From Microbacterium sp. Leaf288 (GTDB taxonomy: Bacteria; Actinomycetota; Actinomycetes; Actinomycetales; Microbacteriaceae), in the NCBI RefSeq assembly GCF_001422925.1, contig NZ_LMNI01000010.1:960993-1024992 (forward strand): DNA of 64,000 nt. Direction: 5' to 3'. Made by a program: the position numbers and the translations under genes. Under the pieces are notes generated by a model. It was not told the DNA's origin and did not search any database. It saw nothing but the letters and a program-made list of their open reading frames with translations. Below, piece by piece: positions 30,315-38,260 of this stretch. Position 1 is the stretch's first letter; each line of letters starts with the position of its first letter.

Positions 30315-31991
30315 TTACTTCACCGGCTCCAGGTGCTGGAGGACGTAGCCGGACGCCACCGAGCCCCAGGCCGGCGGGAACGCGTACAGGTCGTCCTCGG
30401 TCGGCCAGCCCGTGAAGTCCTTCGTGTTGAAGAACGTCTGGGTGGCGTTGATCACCAGCGGGATGTACGGCAGGTCGCGCACGATCTCGGTCTGCAGGGC
30501 GGCGTACGCCTCCTGCTTGGCGGCCTCGTCGTTCGTGGCGGCGGCCGTGGCGACGGCCTCGTTCACGACGGGGTTGTCGTACCGGCTGAAGTTCCAGCGG
30601 CCGGCGGGAACCTCTTCACCGACCTGCGAGGTCGACTCACCGGCGAACCAGTCCTTGTAGATCTGGAACGGGTCGGCGACCGAGGTGCCGATGACGCCGC
30701 CCATGATCAGCTGGTACTGCCCGGTCTGACGTGCGTCCGAGAACTCCTGCCACTGCACCGTCGAGGCGTTGACCTTGAGGCCTGCCTCCGCCGCCTGCTC
30801 GCTGATGAGCTTGGCCGCGTCGTTGTAGTCCGTCCACCCGTCGACCGAGATGAGGCTCAGCTCGATCGGGGCGCCGTCCTTGCCGTAGAAGCCGTCGCCG
30901 CCCTTGGTGTAGCCGGCGGCCTCGAGGATCTCACCGGCGGCCGCGGCGTCGGGCGACTGCGGGCTGACCTCGTTTGCAGGGTCGGCGACCCACTTCTGGT
31001 CGCGCGGCAGCAGGGCGAAGGTCGGCGAGATGTCGCCGGTCAGGCCGACGAACGCCTTCTCCTTGATGGTGCCGCGGTCGATCGCGACGTTGAGCGCCTG
31101 GCGCACCGCCACGTCGGTCTGCGGGCCCGTGCAGCCGAGCTCGGCGTTCGAGCAGGTGTAGAGCACGGTCGGGTCCTGCGGCGTGTTCAGCATGCTGATC
31201 ACGCCGTTCGAGGTCACCGAGTCGGGGTTCGGCACGAACATGCCGGTCCAGTCGAGTTCGCCCGCGGTGAGCAGGTCCTGCGCGGACTGGTTGGCGTCGA
31301 TGCCGATGTACTGCACCTTTTTGATCGCCGGCACCCCCTCCTCGCGGAAGTTCTCGTTCGCGACGACGGTGTAGGACGCATCCGTCACCTTGTCGACGAC
31401 GTACGGGCCGGTGCCCACCGGCTCCTCGTCGGTGAAGGTCGTGTAGTCATCGACCTCCGACCAGATGTGCTCGGGCAGCATCCAGGTGGTGCCGAGGATC
31501 TGGAACTCGTTCGTGAACTGCGGCGTCTCGTACGTCAGGACGAGCGTGGTGTCGTCGGGCGCCTCGGCCGAGATGAGGCCGTCACGGTGGTTCGGCTCGT
31601 AGTTGAACGTGAACGCGGCGTCCTCGGCGGTGAAGTCCTCACCGTCGTTCCACTTGACGCCGTCCTTGAGCGTCACCGTGATGACGGTGCCGTCCTCGTT
31701 GTACTCGAAGCTCTCGCCGAGCATGGGCTCGGGCGCGTCGTCGGCGGTCTTGTTGTAGAAGAACAGCGGCTCGTAGACCGGGCCGAGCGCGGCGTGCAGC
31801 ACGCTCGGCGAGAAGGGGTTGAAGTTCGCCTCGATCGGAGTCTGGCTTCCGGCCCAGACCCGCAGCGTGCGTCCTTCGGAATCGCCGCTGTCGTTGCCGC
31901 CGCCACTGGCGCAGCCCGACAGGCCGAGACCGAGGATCGTGGCCCCGGCGACGGCGATGAGCGCCGCTCGGCGCTTCGCGTTTCGAATCAT
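30315..31991 (-). CDS. ABC transporter substrate-binding lipoprotein (DppA/oligosaccharide type)
   Basis: 558 residues, SBP_bac_5 family. The lipobox LSGC puts the lipidated residue at Cys27, followed by a Gly/Ser/Asp spacer. Motifs include LKDGVKWNDGEDFTAEDAAFTF and AVRQALNVAIDRG. Related operons in actinobacteria take up dipeptides or plant oligosaccharides (cellobiose or xylo-oligomers), and I cannot tell which from sequence alone. A palindromic operator next to its promoter (32076-32104) favours control by a specific repressor. First gene of the dppABCDF-like operon. Confidence 0.9.
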   Translation of the reverse strand: MIRNAKRRAALIAVAGATILGLGLSGCASGGGNDSGDSEGRTLRVWAGSQTPIEANFNPFSPSVLHAALGPVYEPLFFYNKTADDAPEPMLGESFEYNEDGTVITVTLKDGVKWNDGEDFTAEDAAFTFNYEPNHRDGLISAEAPDDTTLVLTYETPQFTNEFQILGTTWMLPEHIWSEVDDYTTFTDEEPVGTGPYVVDKVTDASYTVVANENFREEGVPAIKKVQYIGIDANQSAQDLLTAGELDWTGMFVPNPDSVTSNGVISMLNTPQDPTVLYTCSNAELGCTGPQTDVAVRQALNVAIDRGTIKEKAFVGLTGDISPTFALLPRDQKWVADPANEVSPQSPDAAAAGEILEAAGYTKGGDGFYGKDGAPIELSLISVDGWTDYNDAAKLISEQAAEAGLKVNASTVQWQEFSDARQTGQYQLIMGGVIGTSVADPFQIYKDWFAGESTSQVGEEVPAGRWNFSRYDNPVVNEAVATAAATNDEAAKQEAYAALQTEIVRDLPYIPLVINATQTFFNTKDFTGWPTEDDLYAFPPAWGSVASGYVLQHLEPVK

Positions 31992-32056
31992 CGTTGGTTC
32001 TTTCTCTCGTGCGGCTTTGCAGGGAGGAGGAGTGCGCGGGCACCCGGTGCATTCAT

Positions 32057-32104
32057 TAAGTACTGGGTCTTAACAAATGTTTGAACGTAAACCTAACAAA
32101 CATT
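32057..32104 (-). promoter_or_regulatory. promoter and palindromic operator of the second ABC importer
   Basis: On the minus strand TTCAAA (32080-32085) and TACTTA (32057-32062) are 17 bp apart. An inverted repeat AATGTTTG (32076-32083) / CAAACATT (32097-32104), centred 21 bp apart, overlaps the -35 region. The half-site resembles GTTTG...CAAAC sites of ROK-family sugar repressors, though the spacing is wider. This AT-rich block stands out from its surroundings. Confidence 0.5.
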
Positions 32105-32200
32105 CCCCTGCGCCCGCATCCTCTGAATGAGCTGTGTACGTCACGTCTTGGCAACGGTTCGGGCGAGGACGTGCAGTACGGCGGGTGTTACGGCGGGGGT

Positions 32201-32229
32201 TTGGCTTCTGGTCAGAGTGACACTATGAT
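32201..32229 (+). promoter_or_regulatory. promoter and probable NrtR operator of the nad operon
   Basis: TTGGCT (32201-32206) and TATGAT (32224-32229) are 17 bp apart, a good sigma70-type promoter, with start near 32236. The spacer holds the palindrome GGTCAGAGTGACAC (32210-32223), where GTCA and TGAC mirror each other. A repressor bound there would block RNA polymerase. Since the first gene is an NrtR-type regulator, autoregulation is the simplest reading. Confidence 0.6.
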
Positions 32230-32252
32230 CGCTCTTGAGAGTTAGAGTCACC

Positions 32253-32969
32253 ATGACCAGAACAGCATCCGAACCCCTGCCCCCCGGCGCCGCGACCGAG
32301 TCCGACGCGACGCGGGTCGCGGTGTCGACCGTGATCTTCACGCTGCGTCGCCTCCCCGGCAGCGACGCCGTGCAGGTGGTGCTCCCGCTGGTGCGGCGCA
32401 CGCGCGATCCGCACGAGGGCCAGTGGGCACTGCCCGGAGGATGGCTCGACGTCACGGAGGGACTGGATGCCGCGGCATCCCGCACGCTCGCAGAGACGAC
32501 CGGCCTCGCACCCAGCTACCTGGAGCAGCTGTACGCGTTCGGCGCTGTGGGTCGCTCCCCGACACGCGTCGTCTCGATCGTGTACTGGGCCCTCCTGCGC
32601 GCCGACGAGATCACCGACACCGTCGAGAACGTCCAGTGGTTCGACGCGGCCGAGCTCCCCCGGCTCGCGTTCGACCACAACGAGATCGTCGACTATGCGC
32701 TCTGGCGCCTGCGAAACAAGGTCGGCTACAGCCGCATCGCCCATGGCCTCCTCGCCGACGAGTTCACGCTCGCCGACCTGCGCGAGGTCTACGAGGCGGT
32801 CCTCGGTCGGCGCCTCGATCCGGCGAACTTCCGCCGTCAGGTCGAGAACTCCGGCACCCTCATCCCCACCGACCGCTTCCGCACCGGAAGCCACCGCCCC
32901 GCGCGGCTCTACCGCTACAACCAGGACGTCGAGCTCGCCGACCGCGGCCCGCTCGACGCCCGCCACTGA
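32253..32969 (+). CDS. nrtR: NrtR-type transcriptional regulator of NAD synthesis (NUDIX + winged helix)
   Basis: 238 residues. The N-terminal two thirds are a NUDIX fold, with GGWLDVTEGLDAAASRTLAETTGL at the NUDIX-box position. It lacks the full GX5EX7REUXEEXGU catalytic set (LAETTG for REXXEE), as in NrtR, where it senses ADP-ribose or NAD-related ligands. The C-terminal third is the NrtR winged helix (FTLADLREVYEAVLGRRLDPANFRR). It heads the nadABC operon and probably represses it. ATG 32253 suits the promoter start at about 32236; a TTG at 32235 would lie upstream of the transcript. Confidence 0.88.
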   Translation: MTRTASEPLPPGAATESDATRVAVSTVIFTLRRLPGSDAVQVVLPLVRRTRDPHEGQWALPGGWLDVTEGLDAAASRTLAETTGLAPSYLEQLYAFGAVGRSPTRVVSIVYWALLRADEITDTVENVQWFDAAELPRLAFDHNEIVDYALWRLRNKVGYSRIAHGLLADEFTLADLREVYEAVLGRRLDPANFRRQVENSGTLIPTDRFRTGSHRPARLYRYNQDVELADRGPLDARH

Positions 32970-32992
32970 TCCCCCCGAACGGAGCACCCGAC

Positions 32993-34345
32993 ATGCCTGC
33001 CGTGAACATCACCCTCCAGCCCCGCCCCGAACTGGATGCCTCGGTCGACCACGCCATCCAGGCGATCGTCGCGGGCGCCGTCGTCGGCGAGACCTGCAAC
33101 ACCGATCTCGCCGCCGGGCCCTGGGACTTCGACACGCGCCCCGGCTACGGCCCCGGCTCGTCGATGGGCGACGTCATCCCCACCGGGTCGCCGCGCCAGG
33201 GCGAGCTTCCCCGCGAGTACCGCGAGGCGTCCGAGGCCGAGCTCGACGAGCGCATCCGCGCCGCGAAGGCGACTCTCGGCGATCGCGTCGTCGTGCTCGG
33301 GCACTTCTACCAGCGCGAAGAGGTCGTGGTCCACGCCGACTACGTGGGCGACTCGTTCCAGCTCGCGAACGCGGCGCTGGAGCACCCCGACGCCGAGGCC
33401 ATCGTGTTCTGCGGCGTCCACTTCATGGCCGAGACCGCCGATCTGCTGTCGCGTCCCGAGCAGGCCGTGATCCTCCCGAACCTCGCCGCCGGCTGCTCGA
33501 TGGCCGACATGGCCGACATCGATCAGGTCGAGGAGTGCTGGGAGCAGCTCGCCGAGGTCTACGGCGACATGGACGCGACGGATGCCGACGGCCTCGTGCC
33601 CGTCATCCCCGTCACGTACATGAACTCCTCGGCCGCCATCAAGGGCTTCGTCGGACGCCACGGCGGCATCGTGTGCACGTCGTCGAACGCGCGGACGGTG
33701 CTCGAGTGGGCGTTCCAGCGGGGGCGCCGCGTGCTGTTCTTCCCCGACCAGCACCTCGGCCGCAACACCGCCAAGGCGATGGGCGTGCCGCTCGAGCAGA
33801 TGCCGATGTGGAATCCGCGCAAGCCGCTGGGCGGAGCATCCGCAGACAAGCTCGCCGATGCCCGCGTCATCCTCTGGCACGGCTTCTGCTCGGTGCACCG
33901 CCGCTTCTCGGTCGACCAGATCGACAAGGCCCGCGCCGAGCACCCCGGTGTGCGCGTCATCGTCCACCCCGAGTGCCCGATGGAGGTCGTGGACGCCGCC
34001 GACGAGGCCGGCTCGACGGATTACATCCGCAAGGCGATCGAGGCCGCGACCGAGCCGACGACGTTCGCGATCGGCACCGAGGTCAACCTCGTGCAGCGCC
34101 TGGCCGCCGACCACCCGCAGCACACGATCTTCTGTCTCGACCCGGTCGTGTGCCCCTGCTCGACGATGTACCGCATCCACCCCGGCTACCTCGCGTGGGT
34201 GCTCGAGGGGCTCGTCGCGGGTGAGGTGCGCAACCGCATCACTGTGCCGGCTTCCGTCGCGGATCCGGCACGGGTGGCGCTGGAGCGGATGCTGGCGGCC
34301 AAGCCCCCGGCAGCACCCGCGGCCGCGTGGAAGAACGCCTCATGA
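32993..34345 (+). CDS. nadA: quinolinate synthase
   Basis: 450 residues, the long actinobacterial form. It condenses iminoaspartate with dihydroxyacetone phosphate to quinolinate using an oxygen-sensitive [4Fe-4S] cluster. The three cluster cysteines are visible: VFCGVHFMAE (Cys140), VHPECPMEV and DPVVCPCSTMY. LGHFYQREEVV and the substrate loop NSSAAIKGF are conserved. GGAG lies 9 nt before ATG 32993, 23 nt after nrtR. The end overlaps nadB as ATGA. Confidence 0.96.
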   Translation: MPAVNITLQPRPELDASVDHAIQAIVAGAVVGETCNTDLAAGPWDFDTRPGYGPGSSMGDVIPTGSPRQGELPREYREASEAELDERIRAAKATLGDRVVVLGHFYQREEVVVHADYVGDSFQLANAALEHPDAEAIVFCGVHFMAETADLLSRPEQAVILPNLAAGCSMADMADIDQVEECWEQLAEVYGDMDATDADGLVPVIPVTYMNSSAAIKGFVGRHGGIVCTSSNARTVLEWAFQRGRRVLFFPDQHLGRNTAKAMGVPLEQMPMWNPRKPLGGASADKLADARVILWHGFCSVHRRFSVDQIDKARAEHPGVRVIVHPECPMEVVDAADEAGSTDYIRKAIEAATEPTTFAIGTEVNLVQRLAADHPQHTIFCLDPVVCPCSTMYRIHPGYLAWVLEGLVAGEVRNRITVPASVADPARVALERMLAAKPPAAPAAAWKNAS

Positions 34346-36060
34346 CGGCGCACGGAACCGAAGGCGCGCCCAGCGCCATCGTGGTCGGCTCGGGCATCGC
34401 GGGCCTCCTCACCGCCCTGCACGCCGTCGAGCACGGCTGCCGCGTCACGCTCGTGACGAAGGACGTGCTCGAGCACGCCAACACCCGCTTCGCGCAGGGC
34501 GGGATCGCGGGTGTGATGTTCGACGACGACCGCGCCGACGACCACGTGCGCGACACGCTGGTCGCGGGCGCCGGTCTCAGCGATCCGGCCGCGGTGCGCG
34601 TGCTCGTCGACGAGGGCCCCGCGCGGATCCGTGAGCTCATCGCGCTCGGCGTCGCGTTCGACCGCGACGACAGCGGCGGTTTCGTGAAGGGGCTCGAGGC
34701 CGCGCACTCCTACCCGCGCATCCTCCACGCCGGCGGCGACGCCACCGGCACGGCCATCGAGAAGGCGCTCGTCGCACGGCTCCGCGCCAGCGACGTCGCG
34801 GTGGTCGAGCACGCATTCCTCGTCGACCTCGTCGTGACGGACGGTCGCGTCAGCGGCGTCGAGCTCATCGTCGGAGAGACGGATGCTGCCTCCGGCCGCC
34901 GCGAGACCATCGAGGCCGACGCGGTCGTGCTCGCCACGGGCGGCGCCGGCGAGCTGTACGCGCACTCCACCAACCCCGAGGTGGCCACCGGAGACGGGAT
35001 CGCCGCAGCCATCCGTGCCGGCGCGGAGGTCGCCGACCTCGAGTTCTTCCAGTTCCACCCGACGGTGCTGGAAGGCAGGGCTGACGCCGCCGGGCCGGCG
35101 GCGCGTGACTCGTTCCTGGTATCGGAGGCCGTGCGCGGCGAGGGCGCTACCCTCGTCGACGAGCACGGCCGCCGGTTCGCGTTCGACGCGCACCCCGATG
35201 GCGAACTGGCCCCCCGCGACGTCGTCGCGCGCGCGATCGCACGGCAGATGGAGACGCAGAGCGGCCGCCCCGTGTTCCTGGACGCGACGCACATCCACTC
35301 CGAGGACGCCGGCGAGCGCGCGGCCTTCCTCGCACGCCGTTTCCCCACCATCGACCGCGCGGTGCGCGAGCGGGGTCTCGACTGGGCGCGCGAGCCGATC
35401 CCGGTGACGCCGGCCGCGCACTACCTGATGGGCGGCGTCCGCACCGATCTGTGCGGCCGCACCACCCTGCCCGGCCTCTACGCCGTGGGCGAGGTCGCGC
35501 GCACCGGAGTGCACGGCGCGAACCGCTTGGCGTCGAACTCGCTGCTGGAGGGCGCCGTGTTCGGCGCACGTGCGGGTGACGTCATCGCCGACGACGCGGC
35601 ATCCGATTCCTGGCCGTCCGACCCTCTCACTCGTCCTGCTCCGCAGTCACGAAATGCAGTGGTGGAGGCGACCGACTCGCACTTCGCGACTGCGGAACAC
35701 GGGGACGGGCGCGTCGAGGCGCCGGCGTTCTCGCGGCCGGCGCTGCAGGAGCTGCTCTGGGACGATGCCGGACTCGTGCGGGATGAAGGAGGCCTCGGGC
35801 ACGCGGCATCCGTCATCTCGACCTGGCGCGCGCAGCAGCGCACCCCGGTCACCGAGCACGACTTCGAGGACGAGAACCTGCTGCTCGTCGCCGAGCACCT
35901 CGTCGCCGCCGCCCGCGCGCGCCGGGAATCGGTCGGCGCGCACTTCCGCTCCGACGGCACGCCCGCCGAGGCTCCCGCACACCTCGCGGCGGTTCGCGGC
36001 GCGAGCGCCGACCCGCACTCCCCCTCCACGCGCCTCTCGAAGGAGCCCGTCGCATGCTGA
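34342..36060 (+). CDS. nadB: L-aspartate oxidase
   Basis: 572 residues. It oxidises L-aspartate to iminoaspartate with FAD for NadA. The FAD-binding motif VVGSGIAGLLTAL opens the protein; the catalytic core RFAQGGIAGVM, PAAHYLMGGVRTD and the FAD end GANRLASNSLLEGAVFGARAG are intact. ATG 34342 overlaps the nadA stop; a GTG 15 nt upstream is less likely. Around residues 430-455, in the linker between the FAD domain and the C-terminal helical domain, the coding DNA contains an 18-bp-armed palindrome (35640-35696) that is translated in frame. Ends by overlapping nadC by 7 nt. Confidence 0.95.
   Translation: MTAHGTEGAPSAIVVGSGIAGLLTALHAVEHGCRVTLVTKDVLEHANTRFAQGGIAGVMFDDDRADDHVRDTLVAGAGLSDPAAVRVLVDEGPARIRELIALGVAFDRDDSGGFVKGLEAAHSYPRILHAGGDATGTAIEKALVARLRASDVAVVEHAFLVDLVVTDGRVSGVELIVGETDAASGRRETIEADAVVLATGGAGELYAHSTNPEVATGDGIAAAIRAGAEVADLEFFQFHPTVLEGRADAAGPAARDSFLVSEAVRGEGATLVDEHGRRFAFDAHPDGELAPRDVVARAIARQMETQSGRPVFLDATHIHSEDAGERAAFLARRFPTIDRAVRERGLDWAREPIPVTPAAHYLMGGVRTDLCGRTTLPGLYAVGEVARTGVHGANRLASNSLLEGAVFGARAGDVIADDAASDSWPSDPLTRPAPQSRNAVVEATDSHFATAEHGDGRVEAPAFSRPALQELLWDDAGLVRDEGGLGHAASVISTWRAQQRTPVTEHDFEDENLLLVAEHLVAAARARRESVGAHFRSDGTPAEAPAHLAAVRGASADPHSPSTRLSKEPVAC
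35640..35696. repeat. palindromic element translated in frame within nadB
   Basis: Arm TCCGCAGTCACGAAATGC (35640-35657) and arm GCACTTCGCGACTGCGGA (35679-35696) are complementary at 16 of 18 positions, around a 21-nt loop. Both mismatches become G-U pairs on the minus strand. The 57 bp have no stop codon and add 19 codons to the NadB linker. It looks like an inserted palindrome tolerated by the protein; it is not the same sequence as the pair at 18965 and 20202. Confidence 0.75.
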
Positions 36061-36911
36061 GCCGCGCCGTGATCGACCGTGCCGTCGCCGCCGCCCTCGA
36101 AGAGGACGCGCCGTGGGGCGATCTCACCAGCGAAGCGCTGATCCCCGAGAACGCGGTCGCCCGCGCCGATCTCGTCGCGCGCGAACGCGGCGTGTTCTCG
36201 GGTGGCGAGGTGTTCGAGGCGGCATTCCGGCTCACCGACCCGTCGATCGACGTCGAGCTCGTCGTGGAGGACGGCGAGTGGTTCGAACCCGGCGCCGTGC
36301 TGGCGGTCGTCACCGGTCCGGCGCGCGGGGTGCTCACGGCCGAGCGGATCGGCCTCAACTTCGTGCAGCGGATGTCGGGCATCGCGACCCTCACCGGGAC
36401 CTATGTGGCCGAGGTCGCGCACACCGGCACGCGGATCGCCGACACGCGCAAGACGACGCCGGGGCTCCGCGCGTTCGAGCGCAAGGCGGTGCGCGACGGC
36501 GGGGGACGCAACCACCGCCACTCCCTGTCGGACGCGGTCATGGCGAAGGACAACCACCTCGCGGTCCTCGCGCAGAAGGGTGTCTCGCCGACAGCCGCCC
36601 TGCTCGCCGCGAAGGACCTCCTCCCCCACACGACCCACATCGAGGTCGAGGTCGACCGGCTCGAGCAGATCGAACCCGTGCTCGCCGCCGGCATCGGCAC
36701 GATCATGCTCGACAACTTCTCCCTCGACGACCTCCGCACGGGCGTCGCCCAGGTCGCGGGCAGGGCGACGGTCGAGGCATCCGGCGGGGTGTCGCTGGAA
36801 ACCGTGCGCGCGATCGCCGAGACCGGCGTCGACGTCATCTCGGTCGGCGCGCTCACCCACTCTGCGCGCGCCCTCGATCTCGGGCTCGACGTGCGCATCG
36901 ACGCCGCCTGA
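36054..36911 (+). CDS. nadC: nicotinate-nucleotide pyrophosphorylase (carboxylating)
   Basis: 285 residues. It converts quinolinate and PRPP to nicotinate mononucleotide. Conserved segments are ALEEDAPWGDLTSE, NFVQRMSGIATLT, IADTRKTTPGLRAFERKAVRDGGG (PRPP and quinolinate binding Arg/Lys residues) and VEVDRLEQI...IMLDNFS. Overlaps nadB by 7 nt, so the three enzymes are made from one message. Confidence 0.96.
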   Translation: MLSRAVIDRAVAAALEEDAPWGDLTSEALIPENAVARADLVARERGVFSGGEVFEAAFRLTDPSIDVELVVEDGEWFEPGAVLAVVTGPARGVLTAERIGLNFVQRMSGIATLTGTYVAEVAHTGTRIADTRKTTPGLRAFERKAVRDGGGRNHRHSLSDAVMAKDNHLAVLAQKGVSPTAALLAAKDLLPHTTHIEVEVDRLEQIEPVLAAGIGTIMLDNFSLDDLRTGVAQVAGRATVEASGGVSLETVRAIAETGVDVISVGALTHSARALDLGLDVRIDAA

Positions 36912-36929
36912 TCCCACCCGGAGCATCCG

Positions 36930-38090
36930 ATGAGCATGCTGTACCTCGACAACGCCGCGACCACGCCGGTGCGCCCCGAGGTGCTCGAGGCGATGATGCC
37001 GTACCTGACCCGCTGGTACGGCAACGCGTCGAGCCACCACACCGTGGGCGAGGCGGCGGCCGACGCCCTGGCAGACGCCCGGGCGCGCGTGGCGAGGGTG
37101 CTCGGCCTCCGTGCCGGTGACGTGGTCTTCACGTCCGGCGGTACGGAGGCGAACAACCTCGCGATCAAGGGCATCGCGATCGCCGCGGCCCAGCGTCGCG
37201 ACGACCGTCGCGCGCACGTCGTCACCACGCCGATCGAGCACGAGTCGGTGCTCGAGTCGGTCGACTATCTCGAGCGCGTACACGGCGTCACGGCGACGCG
37301 CGTGCCCGTCGACGACCACGCGCGCGTGTCGACGGATGCCGTCGCAGAGAGCCTCCGCGACGACACGGTGCTGGTGAGCATCGGGTACGCCAACAACGAG
37401 GTGGGGACCGTGCAGGATGCCGCGGGCCTGGCCGCCGTCGCCCGGGAGCGGCGCGTCCCGCTGCACCTGGACGGCGTCCAGGCGGCGGGCTGGCTCACGC
37501 TGTCGGCCGACGAGCTCGGGTACGACGCGATCTCGCTCGCCGGACACAAGCTCGGCGCGCCGAAGGGCACGGGCGCGCTGGGCGTCCGCGGCAGGATCCC
37601 GCTGGAGCCCCTCATGCACGGCGGCGGTCAGGAGCGCGGCCGTCGCAGCGGCACCGAGGATGTCGCCGGCGCCGTGGGTTTCGCGACCGCGCTGGAGCTC
37701 GCCGAAGCCGAACGGGTCGAGGCGTCCGCTCGCGTGTCGGCCATCCGCGATCGCTTCATCGCCCGCGTGCTTCAACGGATCCCGTCGGCGCGTCTCACGG
37801 GCGACCCGGTGCACCGGCTGGCGGGCACGGCGAGCTTCACCTTCGCCGGGACGAGCGGCGAGGCCGTGCTGCTCGAGCTCGAGCGCCGCGGAGTCGTGTC
37901 GTCGAGCGGCTCGGCGTGCGCGGCGGGCAGCGACGAGCCCTCCCACGTGCTGCTGGCGATGGGCATCGCCCCGGAGGTCGCGCAGACCGCGGTGCGCTTC
38001 ACCTTCCCGCGCTGGCTGAACGCGCCGCTGGATGCCGTCGCCGACGCGGTCGAGGCATCCGTCGCCGCCGTCAGCGGTTCGCCGCACTGA
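36930..38090 (+). CDS. cysteine desulfurase (NifS/IscS family)
   Basis: 386 residues, PLP enzyme that mobilises sulfur from cysteine for iron-sulfur assembly. The N-terminus MSMLYLDNAATTPVRPEV, the PLP lysine in SLAGHKLGAPKGTG and the catalytic cysteine in SSSGSACAAGSDEPSHVLLAM are all present. Being last in the nadABC operon, 18 nt after nadC, it probably serves the NadA [4Fe-4S] cluster, as NadS does in other bacteria. GGAG precedes ATG 36930. A long palindrome begins 2 nt after its stop. Confidence 0.94.
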   Translation: MSMLYLDNAATTPVRPEVLEAMMPYLTRWYGNASSHHTVGEAAADALADARARVARVLGLRAGDVVFTSGGTEANNLAIKGIAIAAAQRRDDRRAHVVTTPIEHESVLESVDYLERVHGVTATRVPVDDHARVSTDAVAESLRDDTVLVSIGYANNEVGTVQDAAGLAAVARERRVPLHLDGVQAAGWLTLSADELGYDAISLAGHKLGAPKGTGALGVRGRIPLEPLMHGGGQERGRRSGTEDVAGAVGFATALELAEAERVEASARVSAIRDRFIARVLQRIPSARLTGDPVHRLAGTASFTFAGTSGEAVLLELERRGVVSSSGSACAAGSDEPSHVLLAMGIAPEVAQTAVRFTFPRWLNAPLDAVADAVEASVAAVSGSPH

Positions 38091-38092
38091 CA

Positions 38093-38196
38093 CAGAATCG
38101 GATCCGCACCTGCGGACGCGGACACGACACGCCGTGAACCGCAGCGCCGCTTTCGGTGTGTCGGCGCGGCGATCCGTTCCTGCGGATCCGATTCTG
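38093..38196. repeat. 104-bp palindromic element after the desulfurase gene
   Basis: CAGAATCGGATCCGCA (38093-38108) and TGCGGATCCGATTCTG (38181-38196) form a perfect 16-bp inverted repeat. The 72 bp between them show further weak mirror symmetry and an internal hairpin GCGCCG / CGGCGC (38144-38149 and 38162-38167). It starts 2 nt after the stop codon, so it may also end the nad operon. The architecture resembles the other palindromes in this window but the sequence differs. Confidence 0.8.
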
Positions 38197-38248
38197 CAGT
38201 CAGGCGTCATACCCGCGCCCGGCGGCGCCCGGCCCTCCTGGGCGCCCG

Positions 38249-38254
38249 TAGGAT
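38249..38254 (+). promoter_or_regulatory. -10 box of the glycosyltransferase gene (leaderless start)
   Basis: TAGGAT ends exactly 6 nt before GTG 38261, and no ribosome binding site is present. Confidence 0.5.
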
Positions 38255-38260
38255 CGGGAC

